From positions 1,884,001 through 1,948,000 of the forward strand of contig NZ_CP016359.1 in NCBI RefSeq assembly GCF_001951155.1: a stretch of 64,000 bases of DNA, read 5' to 3'. The first letter of the stretch is position 1. Every line of letters begins with the position of its first letter. This DNA comes from Christiangramia flava JLT2011. Its GTDB lineage: Bacteria > Bacteroidota > Bacteroidia > Flavobacteriales > Flavobacteriaceae. Shown in pieces: positions 18,232-25,825 of this stretch. A model generated the notes under the pieces. The model did no database searches and had not been told where the DNA came from. It saw nothing but the letters and a program-made list of their open reading frames with translations. A program made the translations under genes and the position numbers.

Positions 18232-18346
18232 TGAAAAAAGCGGCAGAGCTGCCGCTTTTATTCTAACCATTTAAATAAAACTACATCAATAATCACAACG
18301 ACAGTTGCTAAGTAAAAATCTATTTTTTCGCAGGTCTTTTAATTAT
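18232..18346 (-). ncRNA. Predicted small transcript (about 115 nt), sRNA or micro-protein mRNA
   Basis: No annotated-size gene lies here, yet the minus strand has a complete transcription unit: operator site D (18381-18394), a -7 box (18351-18358) at the shared 33-bp spacing, and a strong intrinsic terminator (18236-18259). The product would be about 115 nt. A stop-free frame of 25 codons runs from 18338 to a TAA at 18260-18258 and encodes a hydrophobic stretch, LATVVVIIDVVLFKWLE, ending right at the terminator stem. There is no ATG; the only standard start is a GTG at 18296 giving 12 residues. It could be a regulatory RNA or encode a tiny membrane peptide. Its existence is inferred from signals only. 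Confidence 0.5.
18236..18259 (-). terminator. Intrinsic terminator of the predicted small transcript
   Basis: AAAAGCGGCAG (18236-18246) pairs with CTGCCGCTTTT (18249-18259). On the minus strand the stem ends in a run of six T. No protein gene on this strand ends nearby, so it needs a small transcript to explain it. Confidence 0.8.
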
Positions 18347-18350
18347 GACG

Positions 18351-18358
18351 TAAATTTA
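18351..18358. promoter_or_regulatory. -7 box TAAATTTA, palindromic, possibly bidirectional
   Basis: TAAATTTA reads the same on both strands and fits TAnnTTT both ways. On the minus strand it is 33 bp from site D and would drive the small transcript. On the plus strand it would start a message near 18364 for the methyltransferase at 18411, with site D lying in the transcribed leader. Confidence 0.5.
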
Positions 18359-18380
18359 AGCAGCAAAAATCACTGCTACA

Positions 18381-18394
18381 GCAACTCGTGTTAC
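18381..18394. promoter_or_regulatory. Operator site D, GCAAC-N4-GTTAC
   Basis: One mismatch from the palindrome (GCAAC-TCGT-GTTAC). It is only 17 bp before the methyltransferase start, too close to activate that gene, but is at the activating distance for the minus-strand promoter. It could repress the methyltransferase while activating the small transcript. Confidence 0.6.
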
Positions 18395-18410
18395 ACAAAA
18401 CCCCCGTCTT

Positions 18411-19001
18411 ATGAAATTTCAGGATTCTTTGGATCTCTTCGGAAATGTGGATATCTATGTCATTGACCAGATACTGAAGGGACGTTATCAGCAAACCGAG
18501 ACCATTCTCGACGCCGGGTGTGGGGAGGGCCGAAACCTGAAATGGTTCTACCGGAATAATTTTACGATCTACGGAATGGATCTGGACCCGGAAAGACTGA
18601 AAATGGCCAAAGTTCAGTATCCCGATTTTTCTGATAATTTCACGGAAGGAAGGCTGGACGAGCTGCCCTACGAAAACGAGTTTTTTCAACACGTGCTTTG
18701 CTGCGCCGTGCTGCATTTCGCTGAAGACCAGCAGCACTTCAGAAATATGTTCGCGGAGCTGGTGAGGGTTTTAAAACCCGGTGGGAGTTTGCTTATTCGG
18801 GTGGCTTCCAATATTGGTCTCGACGGGAAAAGTCCTGAAGTTCAGGATCCGAAGAACAAGAAAAGCGCGGGCTATTTCATCACACGTAATAATATTTCCG
18901 AAATATTGACCAGCTTTGAACTGGAGTTGATCGAGCCTGTTAAAACCACCAACGTGCAGGATGTCCGGGCCATGACCACCCTGGTTTTCAGAAAAAAATA
19001 A
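18411..19001 (+). CDS. Class I SAM-dependent methyltransferase
   Basis: A 196-residue methyltransferase of the Methyltransf_11/UbiE-like type. SAM-binding motif I is ILDAGCGEGRNLKWF (about residues 32-46), the acidic end of strand 2 is GMDLDPERLKMA, and the VLRVLKPGGSLLIRV-like post-motif (LVRVLKPGGSLLIRV) is near residue 118. No substrate is evident. It is the only plus-strand gene in the sulfur region and starts 17 bp after operator site D, so binding there would block rather than activate it. A bidirectional terminator follows its stop. Confidence 0.82.
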   Translation: MKFQDSLDLFGNVDIYVIDQILKGRYQQTETILDAGCGEGRNLKWFYRNNFTIYGMDLDPERLKMAKVQYPDFSDNFTEGRLDELPYENEFFQHVLCCAVLHFAEDQQHFRNMFAELVRVLKPGGSLLIRVASNIGLDGKSPEVQDPKNKKSAGYFITRNNISEILTSFELELIEPVKTTNVQDVRAMTTLVFRKK

Positions 19002-19028
19002 AGGGCAACCTTTCAGTCGCCCTTTTTA
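19000..19028. terminator. Bidirectional terminator between methyltransferase and CstB-like gene
   Basis: AAAGGGC (19000-19006) pairs with GCCCTTT (19019-19025), with T-rich flanks on both strands. It sits between convergent genes. Confidence 0.65.
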
Positions 19029-19046
19029 AATTTGAATGATTGTTTA

Positions 19047-20456
19047 TTATAATGTCGAAGGACATACGTAATCTGAAGTTTTCACCCCGGCTTCTTTAAT
19101 AGCCTTGAAACCTCCCTGTACATCCACCAGGTTGTGAATTCCACGGCTTTTCAGGATGGAGGCCGCGATCATGCTTCGATAACCGCCGGCACAATGCACA
19201 TAGAAATCGGTGTTTTCAGGATATTCTGCTAAATGATCGTTGATCTCTGAAAGAGAGGTATGATTCGCATCGATCACATGTTCTGAAAGGTATTCGCCAG
19301 GTTTCCGAACATCAAAAACAGGAACATCTTCCGCATCTTTGATCGCTTTGAATTCGGTTGCCGGAATAGATTTAACGGTATCGATCTCTTTACCGGAATT
19401 TCTCCAGTTTTCGAATCCGCCTTCGAGATATCCCAGCGTATTGTCAAAACCAACTCGCGAGAGACGAGTGATCGCTTCCTCGATTCGGTCTTGATCGCCT
19501 ATCAAAAGGATTGGCTGCTGCACATCCCTGATGAGGTCTCCAACCCATGGGGCAAAACTTCCGTCCAGCCCGATAAAAATAGATCCGGGCACATGGCCTT
19601 TTGCAAATTCATGCTGGTGACGAATGTCCAGCATCACGGCGCCAGTTTCATTAGCGGCAGCTTCAAAAGCATCTGGAGACAGGGCAACCTGGCCTTTTTC
19701 CATCACTTCTTCAATATTCTTATATCCTTCCTTGTTCATTTTCACGTTCATCGGGAAATAGGCTGGTGGCGGTAAAAGACCATCGGTTACTTCCTTGATG
19801 AATTCTTCTTTGGTCATATCGGCACGCAAGGCGTAATTCATTTCTTTCTGATGGCCCAGCGTGTCTACGGTTTCTTTCATCATGTTCTTTCCGCAGGCAG
19901 AACCGGCACCGTGCGCGGGATACACCATCAAATCATCAGAAAGCGGCATGATCTTTTCGCGAAGACTATCGAACAAGATTCCGGCAAGGTCTTCCTGGGT
20001 CATACTGGCTGCTTTTTGTGCCAGGTCTGGCCGGCCCACATCACCAAGAAACAGGGTGTCACCGGTAAAGATCGCGTGATCATTTCCGTTTTCATCCTTC
20101 AGAAGATAGGTGGTGCTTTCCATGGTGTGACCCGGGGTATGCAAGACTTTGAAGGTGATATTTCCTAATTGAAATTCCTGGTTGTCTTTAGCAATAATGG
20201 CGTCGAAATCTGGATTGGCGTTAGGGCCGTAAATGATAGGCGCACCGGTCTTTTCAGAAAGTGTGACGTGCCCGGAAACGAAATCGGCGTGAAAATGGGT
20301 TTCGAAAATGTATTTGATCCTGGCTCCGGCTTCTTCAGCTTTTTCAATGTACGGCTGAACTTCACGAAGCGGGTCGATAATGGCTACTTCTCCGTTGCTT
20401 TCAATATAATAAGCACCCTGGGCGAGGCAACCGGTATAAATTTGTTCAATTTTCAT
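19047..20456 (-). CDS. CstB-like persulfide dioxygenase-sulfurtransferase
   Basis: A 469-residue three-domain enzyme. Residues 1 to about 245 are a metallo-beta-lactamase fold of the ETHE1 persulfide dioxygenase type, with THFHADFVSGH (His54, His56, Asp58) and HTPGHTMEST near 109. Two rhodanese domains follow, at about 262-355 and 365-465. The second has an active-site loop with Cys422 (HCAGGYRSM). In the first, the corresponding loop reads LLIGDQDRIEEA with no Cys, so it is a pseudo-rhodanese. The same architecture is known from S. aureus CstB. It would turn low-molecular-weight persulfide into sulfite and thiosulfate. It lies downstream of tauE on the same strand (gap 97 bp) and shares its promoter. 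Confidence 0.88.
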   Translation of the reverse strand: MKIEQIYTGCLAQGAYYIESNGEVAIIDPLREVQPYIEKAEEAGARIKYIFETHFHADFVSGHVTLSEKTGAPIIYGPNANPDFDAIIAKDNQEFQLGNITFKVLHTPGHTMESTTYLLKDENGNDHAIFTGDTLFLGDVGRPDLAQKAASMTQEDLAGILFDSLREKIMPLSDDLMVYPAHGAGSACGKNMMKETVDTLGHQKEMNYALRADMTKEEFIKEVTDGLLPPPAYFPMNVKMNKEGYKNIEEVMEKGQVALSPDAFEAAANETGAVMLDIRHQHEFAKGHVPGSIFIGLDGSFAPWVGDLIRDVQQPILLIGDQDRIEEAITRLSRVGFDNTLGYLEGGFENWRNSGKEIDTVKSIPATEFKAIKDAEDVPVFDVRKPGEYLSEHVIDANHTSLSEINDHLAEYPENTDFYVHCAGGYRSMIAASILKSRGIHNLVDVQGGFKAIKEAGVKTSDYVCPSTL

Positions 20457-20553
20457 ATTCGTATTTTTTTGAGGGAGAACTTCTTCAGCAATTTCAGCTG
20501 AATCATTCTACAGTTTTTAAAGTTAAAAAGATTATAGCGTTTTTTGGTAAGGT

Positions 20554-21357
20554 TTATTTCCACACCAGTTCTTTTGTTAAAATATATACGGCCATGACCA
20601 GCACGAACCAGCCAAAGGCTTTTTTCAGTTTTTTTCCGTCGATAAATTTATTGAGCCACACTCCTATAAAGATCCCGATGACGGAAAGCGCGGTGAAAGA
20701 GATCAGGAAAACCCAGTCTATGTCCATATTCTGAACATCCCCGATGAAGCCGATCAGCGACTTAATGGCGATGATGAATAAGGAAGTGGCCACAGCTTTT
20801 TTCATGGGTAATTTCGCCAGGAGTACCAGTGCCGGTATGATCAGGAAACCGCCGCCGGCACCTACGATCCCGGTAATGGTTCCCACCACGAGGCCTTCGA
20901 TCACGATAATCGGGTAGTTATAAGAGACTTCCTGCTCTTCGTCATTTTCTTTGCGCTTGTTTCTGATCATGGAGATAGACGCCAGCACCATGATGATAGC
21001 AAAGAACAGCATGATGGCCAGGTTCTTTGTGATCATAATTCCTGCGACCTGGAAAAGGTTTTCCGGGAGTGCGGGTATCAGGAAAGCACGGGTAAGGTAC
21101 ACCGCGATAAATGCGGGAATGGCGAAGATGATCGCTGTGCGAAAGTCTACCATCCCTTTGAACATATTTCTGATGGCGCCTACCAGCGAGGTTGTTCCCA
21201 CCACGAAAAGCGAATAGGCGGTGGCCAGCACAGGGTTTAGTGACAGAGCGTATACCAGGATCGGAACGGTGAGGATGGAACCACCTCCACCAATAAGACC
21301 TAAAGAAAGACCGATGAGGATCGCTCCTAAATAACCAAAGATTTCTACTAATTCCAT
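20554..21357 (-). CDS. TauE/SafE-family sulfite exporter
   Basis: A membrane protein of 267 residues from the ATG at 21357; a TTG at 21378 would add seven residues but would lie at the transcription start. It has about eight hydrophobic segments in two related halves, with GLSLGLIGGGGSILTVPILVYAL near the N-terminus and TGIVGAGGGFLIIPALVLL in the second half, which is the TauE/SafE signature. In cst-type operons such a protein exports sulfite made by persulfide dioxygenase, and the CstB-like gene follows directly. The promoter has the best -7 box of the regulon (21376-21383) and operator site E. Substrate is inferred from context. Confidence 0.88.
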   Translation of the reverse strand: MELVEIFGYLGAILIGLSLGLIGGGGSILTVPILVYALSLNPVLATAYSLFVVGTTSLVGAIRNMFKGMVDFRTAIIFAIPAFIAVYLTRAFLIPALPENLFQVAGIMITKNLAIMLFFAIIMVLASISMIRNKRKENDEEQEVSYNYPIIVIEGLVVGTITGIVGAGGGFLIIPALVLLAKLPMKKAVATSLFIIAIKSLIGFIGDVQNMDIDWVFLISFTALSVIGIFIGVWLNKFIDGKKLKKAFGWFVLVMAVYILTKELVWK

Positions 21358-21375
21358 TTTTAAATTTTGATGGAA

Positions 21376-21383
21376 CAAAAGTA
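21376..21383 (-). promoter_or_regulatory. -7 box of the tauE-cstB-like operon
   Basis: Minus-strand TACTTTTG is an exact TAnnTTTG match, centred 33 bp from site E. Transcription would start near 21371, leaving a leader of about 14 nt. Confidence 0.65.
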
Positions 21384-21405
21384 AATGGCAGAATCAACAG
21401 TTTTG

Positions 21406-21419
21406 GTAACCCTTGTTAC
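21406..21419. promoter_or_regulatory. Operator site E, GTAAC-N4-GTTAC (tauE promoter)
   Basis: A perfect inverted repeat GTAAC-CCTT-GTTAC centred 55 bp upstream of the tauE start and about 41 bp upstream of the presumed transcription start. Confidence 0.7.
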
Positions 21420-21490
21420 ACGGGCATTTAGCGCGGTTTTATTTTTTGGAAAGAAATGTTGAAACGGAAATCGGGATGTAAAAACAAAAA

Positions 21491-21510
21491 AGCCGACTGA
21501 AAAGTCGGCT
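21491..21510 (-). terminator. Terminator of the tRNA-Leu gene
   Basis: AGCCGACT (21491-21498), GAAA loop, AGTCGGCT (21503-21510); followed on the minus strand by TTTTTTGTTTT. It lies 10 bp from the tRNA 3' end. Confidence 0.8.
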
Positions 21511-21520
21511 TGATTTTAAG

Positions 21521-21602
21521 TACTCGAGGCGGGAATCGAACCCGCACTTCCGAAGAAACTGGATTTTGAATCCAGCGCGTCTACCAATTCCGCCACTCGA
21601 GC
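21521..21602 (-). tRNA. tRNA-Leu (CAA)
   Basis: On the minus strand an 82-nt cloverleaf with acceptor stem GCTCGAG/CTCGAGT (G1-U wobble), discriminator A, anticodon stem CTGGA/TCCAG around loop TTCAAAA (anticodon CAA), an extended variable arm typical of a class II tRNA, and T arm GCGGGTTCGATTCCCGC. CCA is not encoded. Confidence 0.93.
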
Positions 21603-21614
21603 ATAATTGGACGG

Positions 21615-21643
21615 CAAAAATAGGAAATTTTGCAAGAATCAAA
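21615..21643 (-). promoter_or_regulatory. tRNA-Leu promoter
   Basis: Minus strand: TTTG at 21643-21640, a 17-bp spacer and TATTTTTG at 21622-21615. Transcription would start about 8 nt before the tRNA 5' end. Confidence 0.55.
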
Positions 21644-21725
21644 ATGATTTTTGTGAAAATTAATATTCATGGTGTAAGTAATTGATAGTCAATTTTTAAT
21701 ATTTTAGTGATCTAACTTGCTACAC

Positions 21726-23408
21726 ATGAAAATTTCAATCCTTCGGGTTCTTCTGTGCCTGAGCCTTCTCGTTTCCTGTTCCAAAGATGAACCGTCTGAT
21801 CCTGAAAATATTCCGGAGACAGAAAGCTTTGAACTGGAAGAAAAGATTGTTGGAACATGGAATGTGGATAATTCGGAAACCCTTGCCAGTGAAGGCTTCG
21901 AGAAACAATCTGCCGACGCCTGTTATTTTTACAGCTTTATTTTTCATGCCGATGGAACATTTATAATCAACTATCGAGGTGGAACCTTAACAGGAAATTA
22001 TACAGTTAAGAGTGAAAAACAAATTGATCTGGGAAATGCTGGTGAATTGGGGAACATAAGGTTCACAAACGAATCGCTTTCTTTCTCGGCTCAACTAACT
22101 GATATTTGTTCTAAGAACATTCAGTCCAGCCCGGGCAATGTTCATGAAGTTGGTGAGTGTTATTCATTTCTAAATTGTAATGACGCGACAGTTTGGCAAG
22201 CTGAAATTGATGGTACAAAAATATTTATCGAATTTAAGGATTACGACAATGGTACCTGGTTCAGGCGATACGAGAATTGGAATGCTTACAGGTGCTATTC
22301 GGTGGAAAATAACCAGATCCATGAGGGTGAATTGGTATTGACCGACAACTCGCCAAATCGTTTAAGTTTTATTCATTCAAAAACTTCCGGAAATGTGATA
22401 TATACCTATGGAATAATTGATGGAGAACTAAAGGAGTTTATCAATGGTGAATCCACCGAATCCAGAGCGTACCAACCGGTAGAAAGAAGTGAACTGGAAT
22501 CTTTATTGACAACGGAATGCGGAGAAAAAACCTACGTGCCAGATGATGAATTTGAAGGGTATCTGATAAGTTTAGGTTACGACAATGTTTTAGACAATTA
22601 TGTTCTTACGGAGAAAATAAAAATTATAGCCGATCTAAGTTTAGCTTTTGATGAAAATATGGATGTTTCACTGGAGGGTATAGAAGATTTCACAGCCTTA
22701 CAAAAGCTAGACATTTGGTATGGGAAAATTGCAGAAATCAATCTTTCGAATAATAAGAATTTGGAGCGGCTTTTTATGAGTTCTCCGGTTTTAGAATCGT
22801 TAGATCTTAGTTCTAATTCAAAGCTCCAATCTTTTTATTACGAAAGAGGAAAAGCCAAAACAATTTTGCTTCCTCAATCGGGAAGTCTGCGCGGGTTTGA
22901 AATTACTTATACCGAGTCGATTGAAACCATGGATATTTCCAATCAGCCAAATCTGGAATATGTCATTATAGAAAGTGAAAATTTTAGGGAATTGATAAGC
23001 GATACTGATTCAAATCTAAAAGATCTACAATTAAATAGTTTTGTATTAGAGGAACTAAACTATTCTTTATTTCCGAATCTGGAGCGTCTGAGTATAGGCT
23101 ATACTAAAATAAATGATTACAATTGGAGCGCTTTAAAAGAACTTCGAGAGCTTTTCTTGTATAATACCGAGAATGTTTCAACTCTTAATCTGTCCGACAA
23201 TCAAAAATTAGAGAATATTTCATTTTCGACATTCTCTCTCAACTCTCTCGATATCTCGGCTAATTTAAATCTGAATGGCATGTTTTTAACAAGAATGGAT
23301 AATTTATCTTGTGTGAAGGTCGATCAGGTTCATTTAGATCGAATGCAGCAGCAGCCGTTAATGTGGAATAGTGATGATCATATTAGCTTTTCACTAAACT
23401 GTGATTAA
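21726..23408 (+). CDS. Leucine-rich-repeat lipoprotein with N-terminal lipocalin-like domain
   Basis: About 560 residues from the ATG at 21726; a TTG three codons earlier is less likely. A signal peptide ends in a lipobox (SLLVSCSKDE). The stretch EEKIVGTWNVDNSE and the following strands resemble lipocalin-like domains of Bacteroidota lipoproteins; a second similar block may follow to about residue 265. From the YVPDDEFEGYLISLGYDN motif (about 270) the rest is a run of irregular leucine-rich repeats (INLSNNKNLERL, LDLSSNSKLQSF, LNLSDNQKLENI). The gene is visibly AT-rich (about one third GC in a counted 60-base stretch) against near 50% in housekeeping genes nearby. Surface location is likely, function unknown. 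Confidence 0.8.
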   Translation: MKISILRVLLCLSLLVSCSKDEPSDPENIPETESFELEEKIVGTWNVDNSETLASEGFEKQSADACYFYSFIFHADGTFIINYRGGTLTGNYTVKSEKQIDLGNAGELGNIRFTNESLSFSAQLTDICSKNIQSSPGNVHEVGECYSFLNCNDATVWQAEIDGTKIFIEFKDYDNGTWFRRYENWNAYRCYSVENNQIHEGELVLTDNSPNRLSFIHSKTSGNVIYTYGIIDGELKEFINGESTESRAYQPVERSELESLLTTECGEKTYVPDDEFEGYLISLGYDNVLDNYVLTEKIKIIADLSLAFDENMDVSLEGIEDFTALQKLDIWYGKIAEINLSNNKNLERLFMSSPVLESLDLSSNSKLQSFYYERGKAKTILLPQSGSLRGFEITYTESIETMDISNQPNLEYVIIESENFRELISDTDSNLKDLQLNSFVLEELNYSLFPNLERLSIGYTKINDYNWSALKELRELFLYNTENVSTLNLSDNQKLENISFSTFSLNSLDISANLNLNGMFLTRMDNLSCVKVDQVHLDRMQQQPLMWNSDDHISFSLNCD

Positions 23409-23534
23409 CGGAAGTATTATTTTTTTGAGATTTTCATGAATTATAATTGAAAACTGAAATCTTCTGGGAAATCATTGGTGGAAATCCGTAAATTCCGCTG
23501 CAGTTTTTTAGTTCATTCCAAAATCTCATTTTTT

Positions 23535-24281
23535 ATGATCTCCAGATCCATTTTCCTGATTGCCTTTCTCTTTGTAAACCTGGTTTCTTTTGCTCAGGCC
23601 GAAGTTTACGAACTCCGTACCTATTATTTAAAATTCGGAACTTCTGAAAAGACGCTTCACGAATATTTCGAACAGGCCCTGATTCCGGCTTTGAACCGTA
23701 ACGGAGTGGAAGTGGTAGGCGTTTTTGAAGAGGCCGATCCAACCTTGCCGAAAAAATTGTATGTACTCATTCCTTATAAGAACATGCGGGAATTTGAACA
23801 AATATCGGGCTTGTTGCAGGAAGACGAATCCTTACAGCAGGCGGCTGCGTCTTTTTGGGCGATTTCTCCCGATAAATTTCCGTACCAGCGGTATGAAACC
23901 AGTTTGATGCTCGCCGAAAGCGGATTTCCAAATCTTCAGAAACCAGCCGAAGGATCTAATTTTTTCGAGTTGCGTACCTACCAGGGTTATAATGAGGACG
24001 CACTGCGACGAAAACTGAAAATGTTCAACGAAGAGGAGTTCAATATTTTTAAAAACATCAATTTTCCAATCGTGTTCTTCGGGAAGAATATTGCGGGTGA
24101 CCAGATGCCTTCGCTAACCTACCTGCTGGTCACTAAAGACCGCAAGGAGAACGGCGAAGCCTGGCAGCGATTTGGAACTGACAGCGACTGGAAGCGAATT
24201 TCAGGAATGAAAGAATATGAAAATACGGTGTCTAATATCATCCAAACCTATTTGCGGCCTCTGTCTTTTTCCCAGCTTTAA
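23535..24281 (+). CDS. NIPSNAP family exported protein
   Basis: About 248 residues from the ATG at 23535, which gives a clean signal peptide ending SFAQA; a GTG/TTG-type start further upstream would bury it. Two NIPSNAP ferredoxin-like domains are seen, the first starting VYELRTYYLKFGTSEK and the second FFELRTYQGYNEDALRRK. The molecular role of bacterial NIPSNAP proteins is not established. Its 3' end overlaps that of the convergent GNAT gene by 4 bp. Confidence 0.82.
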   Translation: MISRSIFLIAFLFVNLVSFAQAEVYELRTYYLKFGTSEKTLHEYFEQALIPALNRNGVEVVGVFEEADPTLPKKLYVLIPYKNMREFEQISGLLQEDESLQQAAASFWAISPDKFPYQRYETSLMLAESGFPNLQKPAEGSNFFELRTYQGYNEDALRRKLKMFNEEEFNIFKNINFPIVFFGKNIAGDQMPSLTYLLVTKDRKENGEAWQRFGTDSDWKRISGMKEYENTVSNIIQTYLRPLSFSQL

Positions 24282-24784
24282 TCGCTGCAAACTTTTTCAA
24301 ACCGCACTTTCCTGATGCCGTACTCGGTATCGTATTCGAGTACTTTGGAAAAGCCCATTTGGAGGTAAAGCTGTGTTGCCGGCTCATTGGCGAGTCCGGT
24401 TTCCACAGTAAAAAGTGGGGTTTGGTACTGCTCAAAGGCATGAGCTACCAGTTTTCTGCCAATCCCTTTTCGGAAATATTTCGGCTGGACCACCAGGCTC
24501 TGGATGTGAACCGAGGCTGTTTTTTTATCAATCTCCATGACAGCGGCCAGTTCGTCTTTCATATAATATCCGAAGAACTGATTGTCGCTGTTGGTAAATG
24601 CTTCCAGCGGTCTTTTCAGCGGAGGAAAATCAGTGGCTTGCAGCAGTTCGGCCTCTACCGCATAGGAAATTTGAAATACGGCGCGAATATCTTCGGAAGT
24701 GGTTCGGTTTTGATGCGTCAGTTTTTTGATCATTTTTCTGAAATTTCGACTGTTTTTCAACAGAATCGGCTCGAATTTAGCCAT
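24278..24784 (-). CDS. GNAT family N-acetyltransferase
   Basis: A 168-residue acetyltransferase. The acetyl-CoA pyrophosphate loop is VQPKYFRKGIGRKLVAHA (about residues 97-114), followed by the late motif NEPATQLYLQMGFSKV. Substrate unknown. The ATG at 24784 gives a long N-terminus; a second ATG at 24733 (MIKKLTHQN) would be closer to usual GNAT length. It is divergent from prs. Confidence 0.82.
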   Translation of the reverse strand: MAKFEPILLKNSRNFRKMIKKLTHQNRTTSEDIRAVFQISYAVEAELLQATDFPPLKRPLEAFTNSDNQFFGYYMKDELAAVMEIDKKTASVHIQSLVVQPKYFRKGIGRKLVAHAFEQYQTPLFTVETGLANEPATQLYLQMGFSKVLEYDTEYGIRKVRFEKVCSD

Positions 24785-24850
24785 TTTCAGAAAAATAAAA
24801 GGATTCTTGCAGGTCTTCCTGATTTAGCTTCTGCGGGACGGAATAATTCT

Positions 24851-24858
24851 TAAATTTG
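24851..24858 (+). promoter_or_regulatory. -7 box of prs
   Basis: TAAATTTG, an exact TAnnTTTG match, 31 bp before the prs start, giving a leader of about 27 nt. Confidence 0.5.
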
Positions 24859-24889
24859 CAGCACTGAAAACACAACTAAACAACACAAC

Positions 24890-25825
24890 ATGGCTGCTAC
24901 TGAAGCTAAAATTTTTACCTGTACTCAAAGCCGCGAACTCGCGGAAAAGATCGCCGAACATTACGGAAGCAAATTAGGGAATGTGATCACTTCCACTTAT
25001 AGTGATGGTGAATTCCAGCCTTCCTTTGAAGAATCGGTTCGTGGTTCCCGGGTTTTTATCATTGGTTCCACGCATCCGGGCAGTGATCACCTTATGGAAA
25101 TGCTTCTGATGCTGGATGCCGCAAAAAGGGCTTCCGCGAGACATATTACCGCGGTGATGCCCTATTTTGGCTGGGCACGACAGGATCGTAAAGACAAACC
25201 GCGTGTGCCAATTGCGGCCAAAATGATCGCCAGTATCCTGGAAACTGCGGGTGCCACCCGTATTATTACGATGGACCTCCACGCCGACCAGATCCAGGGG
25301 TTTTTTGAAAAACCGGTAGACCACCTGTTTGCCAGCACCGTTTTTCTTCCGTATTTGAGAAGTCTGAATTTGGACAATCTTACGGTGGCTTCTCCCGATA
25401 TGGGCGGTTCCAAAAGGGCATATGCCTATTCCAAAGCGCTGGAGAGCGATGTGGTGATTTGTTACAAGCAGCGCGCCAAGGCCAATGTGATTTCTCATAT
25501 GGAACTCATTGGTGATGTGACCGGTAAGAATGTGGTGCTCGTGGATGACATGGTCGATACGGCAGGGACGCTGACCAAAGCGGCTGATTTGATGATGGAA
25601 AGAGGAGCGAAGTCGGTAAGAGCGATCTGTACACACCCGGTTCTTTCAGGTGAGGCCTACGATCGTATCGAAAAATCAAAATTACTGGAACTCATCGTGA
25701 CAGATTCCATTCCGTTGCGACAGGAAAGCAGAAAGATCAAAGTGGTAAGCTGTGCCGAACTTTTTGCAGATGTGATGAAGCGCGTGCATGATAACCGTTC
25801 CATCAGTTCGAAGTTCCTGATGTAA
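24890..25825 (+). CDS. prs: Ribose-phosphate pyrophosphokinase
   Basis: A 311-residue cytoplasmic enzyme that makes PRPP from ribose-5-phosphate and ATP for nucleotide, His and Trp synthesis. Motifs: PYFGWARQDRK (ATP/flexible loop, about 96-106), MDLHADQIQGFF (divalent metal, about 127-138) and the PRPP loop VLVDDMVDTAGTLTKAA (about 217-233). Length and motifs fit a class I enzyme. Its stop abuts the stop of the convergent ppx/gppA gene with no spacer. Confidence 0.95.
   Translation: MAATEAKIFTCTQSRELAEKIAEHYGSKLGNVITSTYSDGEFQPSFEESVRGSRVFIIGSTHPGSDHLMEMLLMLDAAKRASARHITAVMPYFGWARQDRKDKPRVPIAAKMIASILETAGATRIITMDLHADQIQGFFEKPVDHLFASTVFLPYLRSLNLDNLTVASPDMGGSKRAYAYSKALESDVVICYKQRAKANVISHMELIGDVTGKNVVLVDDMVDTAGTLTKAADLMMERGAKSVRAICTHPVLSGEAYDRIEKSKLLELIVTDSIPLRQESRKIKVVSCAELFADVMKRVHDNRSISSKFLM

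Noticed and set aside
21521..21602. tRNA-Leu as the attachment site of an integrated element
   Set aside because: No integrase gene, and I found no direct copy of the tRNA 3' end nearby; the AT-rich gene lies on the wrong side.
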